Source: Ursus arctos
Taxonomy: Eukaryota > Chordata > Mammalia > Carnivora > Ursidae
DNA length: 64,000 nucleotides
Assembly: GCF_023065955.2 (NCBI RefSeq)
Contig: NW_026622985.1
Location: 69,305,931 to 69,369,930, forward strand
Direction: 5' to 3'
Below, piece by piece: positions 36,830 to 49,700 of the stretch. The notes beneath the pieces were generated by a model. The model was not told where the DNA came from and made no database searches. It worked only from the letters and a program-made list of their open reading frames with translations. How positions within the stretch are numbered: the first letter of the stretch is position 1; each line of letters begins with the position of its first letter. The translations under genes were made by a program, and so were the position numbers.

Positions 36830-38225
36830 TAGATGTTTTTCACTGAGAAATGGTATTTGGACAACTAGCCAGCAATTTGGGGAAAAAATGGAAGAAAAAT
36901 GGTTGCAGCAATTTTTACTACAAAATAAATACCCAGTAATCAAAGATTTCATTGTAAAAATTAAAACCATAAGAGATCTAAATGAGATCATCAGCTAATT
37001 AAAAACAAAATAATTTGGGGTGATCTGAGTATAGAAGGCCATCATAAATATAGATAAAACACTAAAACCATAAAGAAAAAAGATGGTAAATTTGATCACA
37101 TAAAATGGAAAACTTTTGTATGGCCAAAGAAAGTATAAACTAAATCAAAGAGCAAAGTAGAGGAAATATTTGCCACAAAAACCTTAGTAAATATGTAAGA
37201 ATTTTTAGAAATCAATAAAATGTTCAACCAGATAGAAAGAAAATGATCAGAGGACAGGAGTAATTTGTAGCACAAAAAAATGGCAAAATAGTAAAAAAAT
37301 AAACAGAACTATGCTGAAAGTGAGACATAACAAAAGAAACGCATTATAGTAATAATGTGATTTTTTTTTCCCACTTAAAGTTTGACAGTTCCCAATGTTG
37401 TCAAGAGTGTGAGGAAACATGGATTCTAAATATCATTGTTGGTATCAATGAAATTTTTAAGGCAATTTGCAAAAAATTATCCAATAAACATGAAAACATG
37501 CTTAACTTCATAGCAATCATGCAAATACAAATTAAAACGAGATTCTGTTATATGCACCAAAGAATGACTAAAATTAGTAAGACATTTAATACCAACTACT
37601 AGTAAGATATAAAACAGCAGACACTTTCTTATACTGTTAGTGGGGAAATAAATTGGTACGACCACTTTGGAAAATTGTATCATCTTCTTAACTGAATATA
37701 TGCATAATTTATGACCCAGCAATTCAATTAATCATACACATGACCAAAAAACTTGCATATGTGCACTGTGTTGAGACCATTATTTGTAATATCCCCAAAA
37801 TGGAAACCCAAATATTCACCTGTCATAGTATGGATAGATTATTCAAGTAGTATTCACAAAATGAGCACTGTACAATGATGAAAATGTGTATCAGTGACTG
37901 ATACACACAGCCACAATGAAGAATTTGTCAAATATCATGGTAAGTAAAAGAAGCGAGAAACGAAATCGATTCCATGTATATAAAGACCAAACAAAATTTA
38001 ACTTTAAAGTCAGAAGTCAGAATAGTGGAGAGGAAGGAAGAGGAAAGAAAAAAAGGTAGGAGTAGCAATTGGCAATGGTTCAAAGGATGCTTCTGGATTG
38101 CTGCTCGTTTCGTATTTCCTGACCTGCCTAGAAGTCAGTCATTTGTGATTATTCTGTGAGCTTTATGTTTTGTGCAAATGATCTAAATGTGTCTTACACT
38201 TTACAATAAAAAGTTTATAAAACAA
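36830..38225 (+). mobile_element. Old LINE-1 (L1M) 3' remnant
   Basis: Degenerate ORF2 3' region in sense order: 'ACAACTAGCCAGCAATTTGG', 'AAAGATGGTAAATTTGATCAC', 'GCAAATACAAATTAAAACGAG', 'ATAAATTGGTACGACCACTTTGG', 'GACCCAGCAATTCAATTAAT', ending near 'TTTACAATAAAAAGTTTATAAAA'. All frames are broken. Confidence 0.8.
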
Positions 38226-38699
38226 GAAAGAGCAGGTTAAAGAGAAAAAAATAAAGAGATACTAGTTATAATTTTTAATACTCAAAAAAAAAAACCTGTA
38301 GGTTGTCATAATGGCCCTTAATAATAACAGTAACTTCTAAGCCAGTAATTTAAGAAAAGAAATATAAACACAGATACAACTGTATAGTAAGTTAATCATC
38401 CACTGATTTTGACTTGTTGATACAAATCTGCCATTAAATATAAAATTATAAAATTCACAGATAATTTTTTATACAACACACAAGTTTTCTGCCTTTTTAC
38501 CCTCATTTTAATTAAGAATATGGAAGAAACTCTGATGAACATAAACAAACTAAACATTTTTATGGCTAATAAACTTAATGACTTTTCACAACTGTGTACC
38601 TTGGTGGGATTATCTTCATTCTCTGGGAGTTGTTCTGGGTGTTAATCCCTGATGAAAAGTCCAGGCCTGAAGAGAATAAAGGTATTCTGTACACTCACT
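38226..38699. other. Unannotated non-coding sequence
   Basis: AT-rich, nothing recognised. Confidence 0.35.
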
Positions 38700-38860
38700 T
38701 AACCAATGCAATGTTTATTAAACTCCTAATATATTCTGATTACATAGAAATAAGACATAGTGTTTGATCCCATGGCCTTAGAGATCAACTTAATAGGAGA
38801 TGGGCCCACATAAAGATCACTTTGTTTACACCATACTACATGGTTGACCTTTGGAGTCTT
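38700..38860 (-). mobile_element. LINE-2 3' fragment
   Basis: 'CAATGTTTATTAAACTCCTAATATATTCTG' region and 'TTGATCCCATGGCCTTAGAG' resemble the reversed L2 3' end. Weak match. Confidence 0.45.
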
Positions 38861-38964
38861 GTCTTTCCTTAAAATGAAAAACGAATTTCAATTTGGAAGA
38901 GCATCAAGTGGCTTTCCTCACATGGGGAAATCATAGCATCATCATCACTCCTGTTATGGAAAAG

Positions 38965-39150
38965 ATGCAGTCTTGCTGGGAGAGCATGGGTCTCTGAGCC
39001 AGAAAGAACTTGTTTCAAATACAGTACTGGCTTTACTGAGTCTCGGTAAAGACAGCTTAACAAATGAAAATGATCATCTCACAATTCTCTGTCCATTAAT
39101 TGGAGTTATACAGACTGACTGGCTAGCTCTAGGTGCTTAATAAACTTTAG
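38965..39150 (+). mobile_element. MIR-like SINE fragment
   Basis: 'GAGAGCATGGGTCTCTGAGCC', 'TTTCAAATACAGTACTGGCTTTACTGAG', and a late 'TAGGTGCTTAATAAAC' fit MIR order. Diverged. Confidence 0.5.
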
Positions 39151-39159
39151 TTACCTTCT

Positions 39160-39335
39160 CCCCTTTCAACTGTGTGCTATAGTTATTTGTCTAGTGTCTA
39201 ACCTCCCATATTGGTCTGTAAGCTTTCTGAAATTAGGGATCACATCTTATTCTTCTTTATACCCCTTACAGAGCTTGGCATAATGCCATGTGCAGAGCTG
39301 AAATTCCATATTTGCTGAAGGAATGAAATTTTTTC
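39160..39335 (+). mobile_element. LINE-2 3' end
   Basis: 'GGTCTGTAAGCTTTCTGAAATTAGG', 'ACAGAGCTTGGCATAATGCC' and 'ATTTGCTGAAGGAATGAA' match the final L2 segment. Confidence 0.6.
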
Positions 39336-41107
39336 AACCACATATTGACTATGAGAAATGAAGATAAGATATGTGCCCTTAATTCTGTTGAAGCTAAAGG
39401 AGAACTTACTCAATTAACCCAAACCGAATGATGCTTTACTCACATTCATTCTACAGAAAACTAAATATATATTTAACAATTGTCGTTAGGAACATGAAGT
39501 TATTATACAAAGAGTGAAAAGTGACTCACTGAATTTCATAAGGAGATGGTAGGAAAAAATAAGTTTCAACTCATTCAAGCAGTTTTTAATACAATGTGTA
39601 GGTATAAAGACTGATTTTTTGTGCTGCTTGTAGAATCAAGTTATTTCTTTATAGTCATAATGCTTTTTGCAGATACACATGATGCTAAATTTTGGAATTT
39701 TGTATAAAATATACCCTCACCAGAAATAGCTTAGCTATTTGATGCCAGGACGTAAAAGGAATAGACAAATTAATGCCGAGGTCCTTTGAAGCCCTATGAT
39801 TCTCTGACCTATTTGGTTTTCCCTTCTAGTTCACCTCTTAGGAAAGCTTTGAAAACTTTAAACAGATAATTAGACAACTATAGAAAGAACTCTAAAGCTG
39901 TCCAACCATTCCTCTTATTCTGCAATGGTACATCATAATGAAGAGTATCAATGTTCTAGGTGACAAAGGTCACCTATATATATGATAGGTAATAATCATA
40001 CCATTATGTGCTAATAGCACACCATATTCCATCTTACTGTATTTGAACTTTCCATGAAAACAATAGCCTGTGGTGAAACAGCTTGTCATGGATACTAATG
40101 AAAAATTGCCTGAGACATCCTGATGGGTTTCCTCCTGCATTCATTCTGCCCTTAAGGTCTGGGAATTCACTGAACACAAAAGTAAGATTTTCCTGTCTCT
40201 TCTATTTTGGCAATAACTGTATACACATTCAGCATACTTCGAGTGGGAAAAATAAATAACACAAGCAGAATAGTTTTTAAAATACAATCATATATTGAGT
40301 AATCATTTTAGAGTGCTGAATGGCTGGAAGACATGTTGATGGAAGGGAAAGTCATTTGTTTTTGACACCAAAGTTATTTCAAACTTATGAGCAAATAGAC
40401 ATTCCTCTTTGTTTCTCGTTTTGTGTAGCACCTTCCCTGTGGAGAGTTGGGCAGAGTCCGACAGAACAGAAATCGGCAGAATGCCTCCCCTATGTAACCT
40501 TAATGTCCTCTAAAAATAATAGCGCACTATCATCACTGGAGCCTTCTCTTTCCAAAGACTCTATGTAGTAGGTTTGAAAAAGTAAATGGGGGAATGACTA
40601 AGAAATGCAAAGATTCTTTGTAAGATAATAAAACATGATTTGAATAATTATTATTACATTTTGATTCTTCAACTTTGGGTCAATTTCTAGGCCTCAATTA
40701 GCAAAATCAAAATAACAAATAATGGCAATTTCTTGCACTGTCTTAGGTGGTTTTTTTTTTTTTTCATTTGCAGCCTCTAGCGATAATTATATTTTCCAAA
40801 TGCAAAACACCTCATTTAAAATGGAAGCTTCCCAGAAGTTTGCCAACTCTTATGTCTCAAAGTAGCAGAAACAAGTAAATCTTTTTTTCTGACATCTTCC
40901 CCTGTTAAAACTCCTTTTGGCACATGCATTGAATGTGAATCAGCCACCGTGCAAATAAATTTGTCGATACTTAAAAAAAACAACAACATTTTCTTAGGGT
41001 AAAATATATTGCCCATTGGATTAAAAGAAAAAGAAGGGTTTACAAGTCAGATTACTAGCACACTTCTAATTTATACCTTGCATGGATAGCCTTTAAGCCA
41101 CAGTTGA
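39336..41107. other. Unannotated non-coding sequence
   Basis: No repeat or gene recognised. Frames of 82 codons (40320-40568, plus) and 66 codons (40816-41016, minus) show no domain. Confidence 0.4.
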
Positions 41108-41108
41108 C

Positions 41109-41115
41109 TATACAT

Positions 41116-41199
<84 letters not shown>
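41109..41199. repeat. (TATACA)n followed by (CA)n microsatellite
   Basis: ATACAT-type units to about 41153, then about 23 AC units to 41199. Compound and likely length-polymorphic. Confidence 0.95.
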
Positions 41200-41202
<3 letters not shown>

Positions 41203-41339
41203 CTGGAAACAATTCATCAAGTAAGTTACCCCCTTTCCTTTCAAATCCACTTGTATTACTAAAAGGTTGAGTAAAGACCTCTGGGGAACAAGGGCAATTT
41301 TTGACATGGGTCTCAACAGATTAAACTATGCAGGGACAA

Positions 41340-41790
41340 TATAGAATACATTGGAGCAATAACATTATCACATCATAGGCTGATTGAGAGGCATTTCCTT
41401 GCATTTCTGTCCTTTTACCATAAGCCAATAGTAGCCACAGGCATTTGACTGGAGAGCCTGGAGGATTGACAGGCCTGGCAGTCATTACACGCTGGATTGA
41501 ATACTAGATTACTCCAAAGTGGCTGAGGGTCAGGGATCAGTGTGTTCCCTTTTGGCACTAAATGACTTTAATATCCTTACTGTATTAGTCAATTACTTTA
41601 AAGCTGCTGCTCTCTGAGCTCTCTCTGCCCCCCTGCAGTTTACTATGGACATTTGAATTGCTCCCATACTTAACCCCCACATCTGCTTTTAGCTGTCAAA
41701 AGAACAGTGCTATCAGTGGAGCTATTGACAATATGAAAAGAACTGAGATACTTGCTGGAAGTGTCAAGAGGCTCTTTCTTTTGGCTGCTT
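41340..41790. promoter_or_regulatory. Candidate conserved non-coding regulatory block
   Basis: Repeat-free, fairly balanced composition, no coding frame. Two words close to the PBX-MEIS/PREP composite site TGATTGACAG: TGATTGAGAG (41381-41390) and GGATTGACAG (41463-41472), each 9 of 10. Also 'CTAGATTACTCC' and 'TAGTCAATTAC' homeodomain-like words. It lies between two long dinucleotide repeats. The function is inferred. Confidence 0.4.
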
Positions 41791-42309
41791 AGTTTAAAAA
41801 AATAAAAAACTAAATAACTCAGTTATAAAGGTGGTCCTCAGAGAAAAGGAATTCAGCATCTTTTAATCTACTGGCATGTAAAGTGACCAATAGGAAAAAA
41901 AAATGGTAGAGTTAACTTTTTTTTTTACTACTTACTTCCATAAACTATACACCATCTGTGTGAGTTTTTATTAATTTTTGTGAACACACACTTTGAATAC
42001 AACTTTGAAAGAGTGTGCACCTGAGTGAGGACCTATATCAAAGTCTTTATTTTACTTCACAATGGTTCCAGCGATAGTGGAGAATTATACTGCACTTCTC
42101 AATTTATTGGTGCAACACAGTGAAGAATTTTATATCACAGCCACTGAACTTTAAAAGGTCTGGTGTGGCTTGGTGTTAAACCAACATGTCTAGATTAAAT
42201 ATGGACTAAGCTGATTTGAAATTTAAAACTACTTGAAAGTCATGCCTTCACTGTTTCAGAAAAAGTGATATGATTCCCACACAAGAGCACATCTGTTGAG
42301 CGGGCCCTG

Positions 42310-42311
<2 letters not shown>

Positions 42312-42352
<41 letters not shown>
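42312..42352. repeat. (TG)n microsatellite
   Basis: About 20 uninterrupted TG units. Confidence 0.97.
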
Positions 42353-42355
<3 letters not shown>

Positions 42356-44702
42356 GAGTCTGCTTGCATGTGAGTGTCTGTGAAAGCACATGTTAAGTCA
42401 CAGTGCTAGAATAATAATAAAGGACATCACAGGAAAATGCTCAAAGATTCTTAAGAGCGATTTCATACAGAAATTAAAAAATGAGAGAAAAAAGATTAAC
42501 ACATTGCCGTTAGTTTACTTATACCAGAATCTGGGAAAACCACTAATTTCCTATTTATAGGGCCTCCTTTCAGTAAGAAGTTCTAATGATTTGATCAAAA
42601 AGTACTCCTTAACTATTTTGCTAAGTTTTAATTATTGATTTTGACTTTTGTAGTATACTAATCATATAAACAGATATAAGCAATTCTTCACAACATAAAA
42701 TTCAAGCAAAAGCTTTATTTTCCTAAAATAATGAACAAATTAACAAACGCAATGAGAACTTTTTAAAATTCACTTGTATCCAAACATTTGAACCTATAAG
42801 CTATGATTTCAGGGACCATCCACCTCTCTTACTTAGAAAAGATTCTTCTCCAATATGAAAACATACCATAAAACATGATGTCAGCCCAAACAAGATAGAG
42901 CCAACCCAAGATAAAAATGATAGCGAAACTGCAAGTTTAGACTGTATCAAAGTCATTAGAAACAACAGTTTTTCTCATTGGTGGCATTTTTAAGACAATG
43001 TAAAGGGGAAATAGGATGAAATTATAAGACTTGGGAACTGATCCATATTATTCCCTAAATATATTTTAACTTAATTGTTGAAAATGATTATCAACCCAAT
43101 CTTAAAGATTTAAAATATACCTTTAAACTTCTAAATAATATAAACGTTTCCAAATCTTACAATCTCAAGCCATTTTCCCCTTAATCGAAAATGTAATTTT
43201 TTTCATTTTCTAGCTTTTATGAGCATCAGTCTTATACATAAACATGGAATAAGCTACATATACTTGAGTCTTTAAAAGCTGATTATGACTCCTATCACAG
43301 GAAAGCAGACAGACCAGAAGACAATAATATGTATTTCTTTTCAGTGGACATCTACTAAAAATATAAAGATTTGCCTTGGGAAATGAATCTCATGATTTTG
43401 CTCGTTTAAAATTTAGTCAGCAAAGGACCTTTAAAAACTTAATACCTCTTGGCAATCATGGGTCATTAGCACTTTCCATTCATTTATATTTTGTTGTGTT
43501 TTGGGAATTGAGTATTCTGGGGAAGAAAGGTAGCCTGACAAGAAAGTGATTGAGTCAGCCCTCTTGATAGTTGGGATGACAGAAGGTGAAGAACTGTAGC
43601 TGCAGCTGACAACTTCTTTAATATGAATCACTTATAAATATTTACAATTCATAATTCAACAATAACTCTATGGGTAGCACATAAACAGAAGCATGTGATG
43701 GTTTGTTTGGAATCCTGATCATTACTGTTTTGAAAAGAGTGTCTTTCTATTAGGAACTGTTTTTAACCAATTCATTTGCAAAAGACTATTCTTTTGTAGG
43801 TCTCATTATTTCTAATAGATACCTTCCTCTTGCAGTTTACCTATCACATTTTATTTTGGTAAGAAACATAGTTTGCATGACCAAAGATTAATAACTTCCT
43901 CTTCCAGTCTGTCATGATGTTTATTTAGGTGGATGCATATAAATTATACTTCCACTAGAATATATTACAAAGCAAATTTAGTACTTTTTTTTTTTTGCAA
44001 TACCATACACTAGCTATCTTTTAAACATAAGAATTACCATCATTGCAAAATCTGTAAAGTAAAATACTGTGAATTATTTTATGAAGTACAAAAATCTACA
44101 ATAATCTGTTAGTGTTGCATCTAATTTTCATTTTCACAGATTTCATTATTGCTTCCCTGATGTAACCAGGAGGATTTAAATGACCAATGGGGGTGGATAC
44201 TCCTTTCTTTCTGACCTGGTGAGTAATGAGGTAGACAACCCCCTGACTCATTATGCCTTCAGTTGTGGAGTGGGAGTGCAGTTAACTTTCACAGCATAGA
44301 AAAAAGGTACATATCGTTTATGATAATGAAATATAAAATATGTGGAATTATAATCTATGCATTTTAACATCTTTACTCAGTAATTACACAGAAAATTAAC
44401 TAACAACCAGGATCTTTAAGAGTTTCCTCTCTATTATAGCAAAAAACATGAATATTTTATATTCACATGTGTATACATCATTCAATACATCCTGATTTTA
44501 GAAAGAACATTATAATTTCTGAAACAGAGAATATAGTCACTGGAAGGTACACTGGTTTTAAAAATAGACTCCCTTTAAGCAGTGAGAAAAGTTTACTTTA
44601 GAAGTAGCACAAATAAGAGAAAGCTTTTTAAAAATGTGGTCTGTTCTTTAACACCTATTTCTGAATCCTTCCTGTTTCTCTTATGAAAATATATGTGTAT
44701 GC
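42353..44702. other. Non-coding sequence
   Basis: No repeat recognised. 43.44-43.64 kb and 44.10-44.30 kb have more even composition and could be conserved elements, untested. Confidence 0.35.
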
Positions 44703-44728
44703 ATGTACATGTGTGCACACATGTACAT
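44703..44728. repeat. Perfect 26-bp palindrome
   Basis: ATGTACATGTGTG at 44703-44715 followed immediately by its exact reverse complement CACACATGTACAT at 44716-44728, no spacer. Confidence 0.95.
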
Positions 44729-46685
44729 CTTTAGTAATTCTGGTGTAAAGAAATCGAGAGTTTATAGGGAAGTATCAGAATCATTTAAAATGTCTATTTC
44801 CCTTTGAATTTGTATCCTACCATATAAATAATAAAAAGACTCTACAGAATCTACTTGTCATGTATCATACTTCGGTATGTAAACAATTTACTGACTGGCT
44901 TTGCATGAGAGTAGGGCTCATAATTTTCAGTCTGAAAATGACATATACAAATAAAGGAACTAAAGCATGGAAAGTAACATATTTTGGTCTTGTGACTAAT
45001 GGTAACCTGGTGCTATTGAATTACTGAACTGTGTCTGAGAACTAATGAGAAAATTTTCCCAGGGGAATCTTTATCCAGTGCACTTGGAGAGCACCTCAGG
45101 GACCTATTCCGAGTCTGTCACCTTCCCCGTCTCATTGACACTCCACTTCTTTACCACCATTACACTGTGCAACCATTTCACTTCACACCTCACGATTAGA
45201 ATATTAAAAGGAGAGAATACTATACGACTTGTTCCAGATAGCAGAGTTGTTTTTGACACTTAGAATAGAAATTGTCACCAGAATATCACAAAGACATGAG
45301 AGTCTCCAACTGAGTAGAACATTCTAACGCTTAAAGCTATTTTATTTTACAGCTAATGAAAACTTTCAAGAAATCTCTTAATGGCACATAATTCATTTAC
45401 TCAGAGTTATTTAAGGGCTGCATAATTTTAACCACAAAGAATAATTGTACTTTTACTGTTACAAAAAATGATTCTGCCATAGACTTTAGCTTGGGTCATT
45501 ATTATATTGATCTTTTGTTGGTTATTGTTTCATTTAATCTTATGTATACTTGGACAGAAGGTATGCTCCTAGACAGAGGGTGGCATTCTTGTATTGGGTG
45601 GTAGTTAAGATTAGCACTCTTACCCACAGAGGTCTTACTGTAGTCAACAAGGACAGTGTTATTACTTCTAGAACTAAGAGTGACATACTTAATGGATACT
45701 CCTACTTTCTGATACAAAGGAATAAAGGGGGAAAGATAAGACCATTTAAGAATAACTCCCACTATTACACTGCTATATATATATATTTGTTATATATTTG
45801 TTATATATATATTGTTTTAGCAATGAATTAATTAGGGAATTCTCTTCTGAAAAATTAGAGCTATTTTTTTTTAATTAGAGGCAAAATACCTTCAAGCAAA
45901 AAGATACAATTAGTAATGATATGTTATTTTTGCCTTTCAAAAAACATGACAACTGCCTCTGTGGCTTTACTATATTCCTATAGCAGAGTAAGCATTATTA
46001 TTTCCATTGCTGAGGTCAGGCTATTCAATTAAGAGCATCAGACAATCAAACAAAAGACCCTCCCATGCATATTTTGGGTTGGAATTTATTAGTTCTGCAA
46101 TGACCTTAGCAGTCATCTGTGTATTCTGCAAGATATAATTTGCATAATAAATAAAATCCCCTTATTAATAACAGTACTGCTACACTTGCTTTTGCTTCAA
46201 ATTAGCCAATCTGCACTCTTTTTAAGGAATGGTCAAATTCACACGCTTACATGGCCAAATATAGACAAATATTTTAGGGAGAAATTTCTACAGAATGATA
46301 AACTTTCTTTCATTCTGCTTCCACAACAAAGTCTCTTTTTCTATATTTCAATAAGTTTCATTATTGGAACTCATTTGGGCTAGAAACGAATGTAGTCCTG
46401 GTTTGGTCACTCAGGTTTACACTGAATGTGCACGCTGGAATTTGGGTTTTTTTAAATTTTCATTCCTGAATTGACCTGATATATTGTTATTCCCATTTTA
46501 GAACCTTATTGCAGAACACAAGGGGATTAACGTAAATTCTGAAGTTCCCTGGTTTCCTTCAGGACAGTCACCCAGAAAGATTTATCACTCTGACAAATGT
46601 AGTACTGAAAACAGTTCAGGGGACAATGGAAAGTTTAAATGCTTAGAATCCATTTTTAATGGAGCATTTTGGATGGAATTAGCTA
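44729..46685. other. Non-coding sequence
   Basis: Contains a TA-rich tract near 45.77-45.81 kb. Short frames on both strands at 45.50-45.83 kb overlap each other and show no domain. Confidence 0.35.
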
Positions 46686-46910
46686 TGGAGAACTATCCAT
46701 TTTTATTGAAATTGATTACTATTTATTTGAGAGAGAGTGCATGGGGAGAGAGAGGAGCAGAGGGAGAGGAAGAGATAGTCTTAAACAGACTCCTCCGTGC
46801 TGAGTGTGGAGCCCAATGTGGGGCTCGATGTCACAACCCTGAGATCACAACCTGAGCTGAATCCAAGAGACAGACACTTAACTGCCACCCAGGAGCCCCT
46901 GGAGAACTAT
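46686..46910 (-). mobile_element. Can-SINE with target-site duplication
   Basis: 'TTATTTGAGAGAGAG', GA-rich body, reversed head ending 'CCACCCAGGAGCCCC'. Perfect duplication TGGAGAACTAT at 46686-46696 and 46900-46910. The body is more diverged than the youngest copies. Confidence 0.9.
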
Positions 46911-49339
46911 TATTTTGAAAGAAGACTTAAGAAAAAATTCATATAAATTTATCAGCCCAATATGTAAGTCCAGGGAAAAGGAAAAGGATGAACTGGACTG
47001 AACATCCCGGTGTCATTTATGCTTTCAGTGTTCACTGAGCATTTGCTTTTGCTACCTCTGATCCACTTTACAACATAAGAGGTGGATAAGAGGTGATCTT
47101 ATCCCTCTGTCTCATGGATCTTTCTTTCCATTGCAAAAAGACATATAAGAGCTAAATTTTGGCTCTTTTCCTCCGCTACGATTCTAAAAACATTATTCTT
47201 TTGATATATAATACAGGTCTGTTACCATGTCTGTTAATTTAAATGGATAGAATAAAAAAAAAAAGGACCAGAAAGCTCTAATTTCTGGTTTAATATCTGT
47301 ATTTAAGTACTCAAGTATTAAAGTGATATTTGCCCGGCAAGTTGACTTTAGAATGCTTATCCACATCATATCTTCAGCTTAAGTAGATGAAACCTTGTGA
47401 CTCTTGAGTGGTAATGATTCAAAATATAATTCATGAGGGAGTTAAACACACACTTACAATAAGCCTACATGAGCCGTCCATTACAAGAGTGTCCTTCATT
47501 TTCTATGCCAGAGTCACAAATTAACTTCAAACTTTGTCCCAGAGATGAAATCAAAAGTCCACCTCACATACATGGAAAGGACATCTCTACAGATTTAAAC
47601 CAAGACTCGATTATTCAGGAGCAGCTTATTTGGCTGGTGGCTAAGTCAAAGTTTGCTACTTCTGGGCATGTTTGACTATAGGGAACTTGCCCTCATTTTC
47701 ATCCCTTACCCTGTTCTGAAGTATGTGAAAAACACACAACTTCATTTTTACTCATGTGGTTTTGAATGGGCTCTTATTTGACTCATCTTCTTTAGAAGTG
47801 GAAAAAAAATAAGAAAGCTTTTACATGTGCAGGGATTTGGGGATTTAGTCTCTTTCTTCTCTTTTCCATTTCTTCTTCCCCTTGACAGAATTTCTGGTCT
47901 TCAGGCATTTGTAAGGTCTCTGCTTCATTCTTTCAAACCAATCCCTGATACATGGGTGGGGAGATGGGGGATACTGGAAGCAGGAAATGGATTCCTATCC
48001 ATAGGACAACTCAGAACCTTGGGGACTGCAGTCACCACCCCAGGCAGAACACTTCAACTGAAAAGTGTCTCAACACAGCTTACTTAGGCCAATAGGATGG
48101 AAGCCTCCCAGGGAACGAGTCTTTTTGCGTCAGGTCACTGAGGTGCACAACCCTATCCTGGCGCACTGCTCTACACTGCATACACTCTTAAAACCTACTT
48201 TTTTTTTTTCCTTTTTAACTTGTTGCACCTGAACCACCTCCAGTACATTTGCTATGTAAGTTTTTAATTTTAGTACTACCCTAGCCATGCAACTGAGACC
48301 TTTGTGGGAAAACAACAAATAAAAAGAGATGTCCTCATTTCACCAGAGATCCAGATAATGTCAGAGGAACCACTCTCTTAAAACGGAACAGACAGTAAAA
48401 AAATTCCAGTGCTATGGCACTTTCTAGTGAAATTAGGAAGGACTGCAAAATGGTTTCTTCAAAGGATAAAATGTATGTGCCAGTAGAAAAGGTGTGTGAA
48501 AACTTTGAAACCACTTTTGACTTGTGATTGAATTCATGCAAAAAGAGCCAATTTGAACTTCATTTATCAATCGGTTTGATTCACAGTAAGATAATATTAT
48601 AAAATAGAGGGTCATGCTTTTCATTGCTAAAGTTTTCTACATTAGTACATTTGGTATTTTATTTTCAGTGTCAAAGAACTAAGCTGACACTTTGAATCAG
48701 AGTCAATTTATTTCAGCAAATATTATAAATTGATACCTGGTTTATATTTCTGTTGTTTTGATAATCCATGGCTGAACTGATTTCCCCCACACTATACTCC
48801 TACAACTTTAAAGTGTCATTTGAGAACAGAGGGATTTTATTTTCTCATGATCTTATGCAGTTGAAGAAAAAATTCTTTGAGGTGTTTTTGGAGAGATTTC
48901 TTTTTGGCTATGTCTATACAGTGTCCAAATAAACAGTGAAAAGTTGAAAAGTTCAGTCAATTCCCTGTGTTAGTGGCTTTGCAGGCACCAAATAAGAGTT
49001 TAACTCTAAACAATATACTCACTTTTTCAGTTAAAGTAACTTGTCAATTTAGTCCAATTAGTCAAAACCTCTGTGCACACTGTTAAAGTCTTTTGCTAAT
49101 CAAAAATTATAGCAAATCTACACATAGTTAGAGCCTCTGAACTTTATAAATATAAGTTCAGTACTACATAGGCCTCGGTCTAGTGCTTCTTCCTCTGTAA
49201 TTTTCTTAGGAGTTTTCTCCATAAAATCCAAATACAAAATACAAAAATGCAAAGTAATTGGAATTTTTTCTCTACAAGTTTCCCACTGAAGTCTAAATTT
49301 GGGGCTCTTTTCTCTATGCAAATCACCAAATATTTAGGA
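46911..49339. other. Non-coding sequence
   Basis: No repeat or gene recognised; several short frames without domains. 48.86-49.11 kb is an even-textured repeat-free stretch. Confidence 0.35.
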
Positions 49340-49700
49340 GCTAATACTGAGAAATGTAGATAAACAAGAAACAATCTCTGCTTTCAAGGAGCTTTGCATT
49401 AGTGGGGGAGACTGCCTCCAACTGACTTAATAACAAATACTGTTTTAAAGGAAATTAATTCAGAATACAAGCAACATTTTGAGAAAAGTACAAAGACCAT
49501 GAGGAAAGAGTTTTTGGAAGATTAAGCACCAGTGCCCAGATTTAAGGGATGAGATTTAAAATTCGGGGGAAGGGCATTTAGAATAAAGGAATAAAATGAG
49601 TAAAATATTGACTTATGAGCAATTGAGTCTCTGTTCTAGTGTAGATTGTGTGGAGAGACACAGTGGATAGTTCAGAGCCTCAAAGGGGACAATGCAGAAA
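49340..49700 (-). mobile_element. LINE-2 fragment
   Basis: 'AACAATCTCTGCTTTCAAGGAGCTTTGCATTAG' region, 'GTGGGGGAGACTG' and 'AAAATTCGGGGGAAGGGCATTTAG' are reversed L2 phrases in the expected order. Confidence 0.6.
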
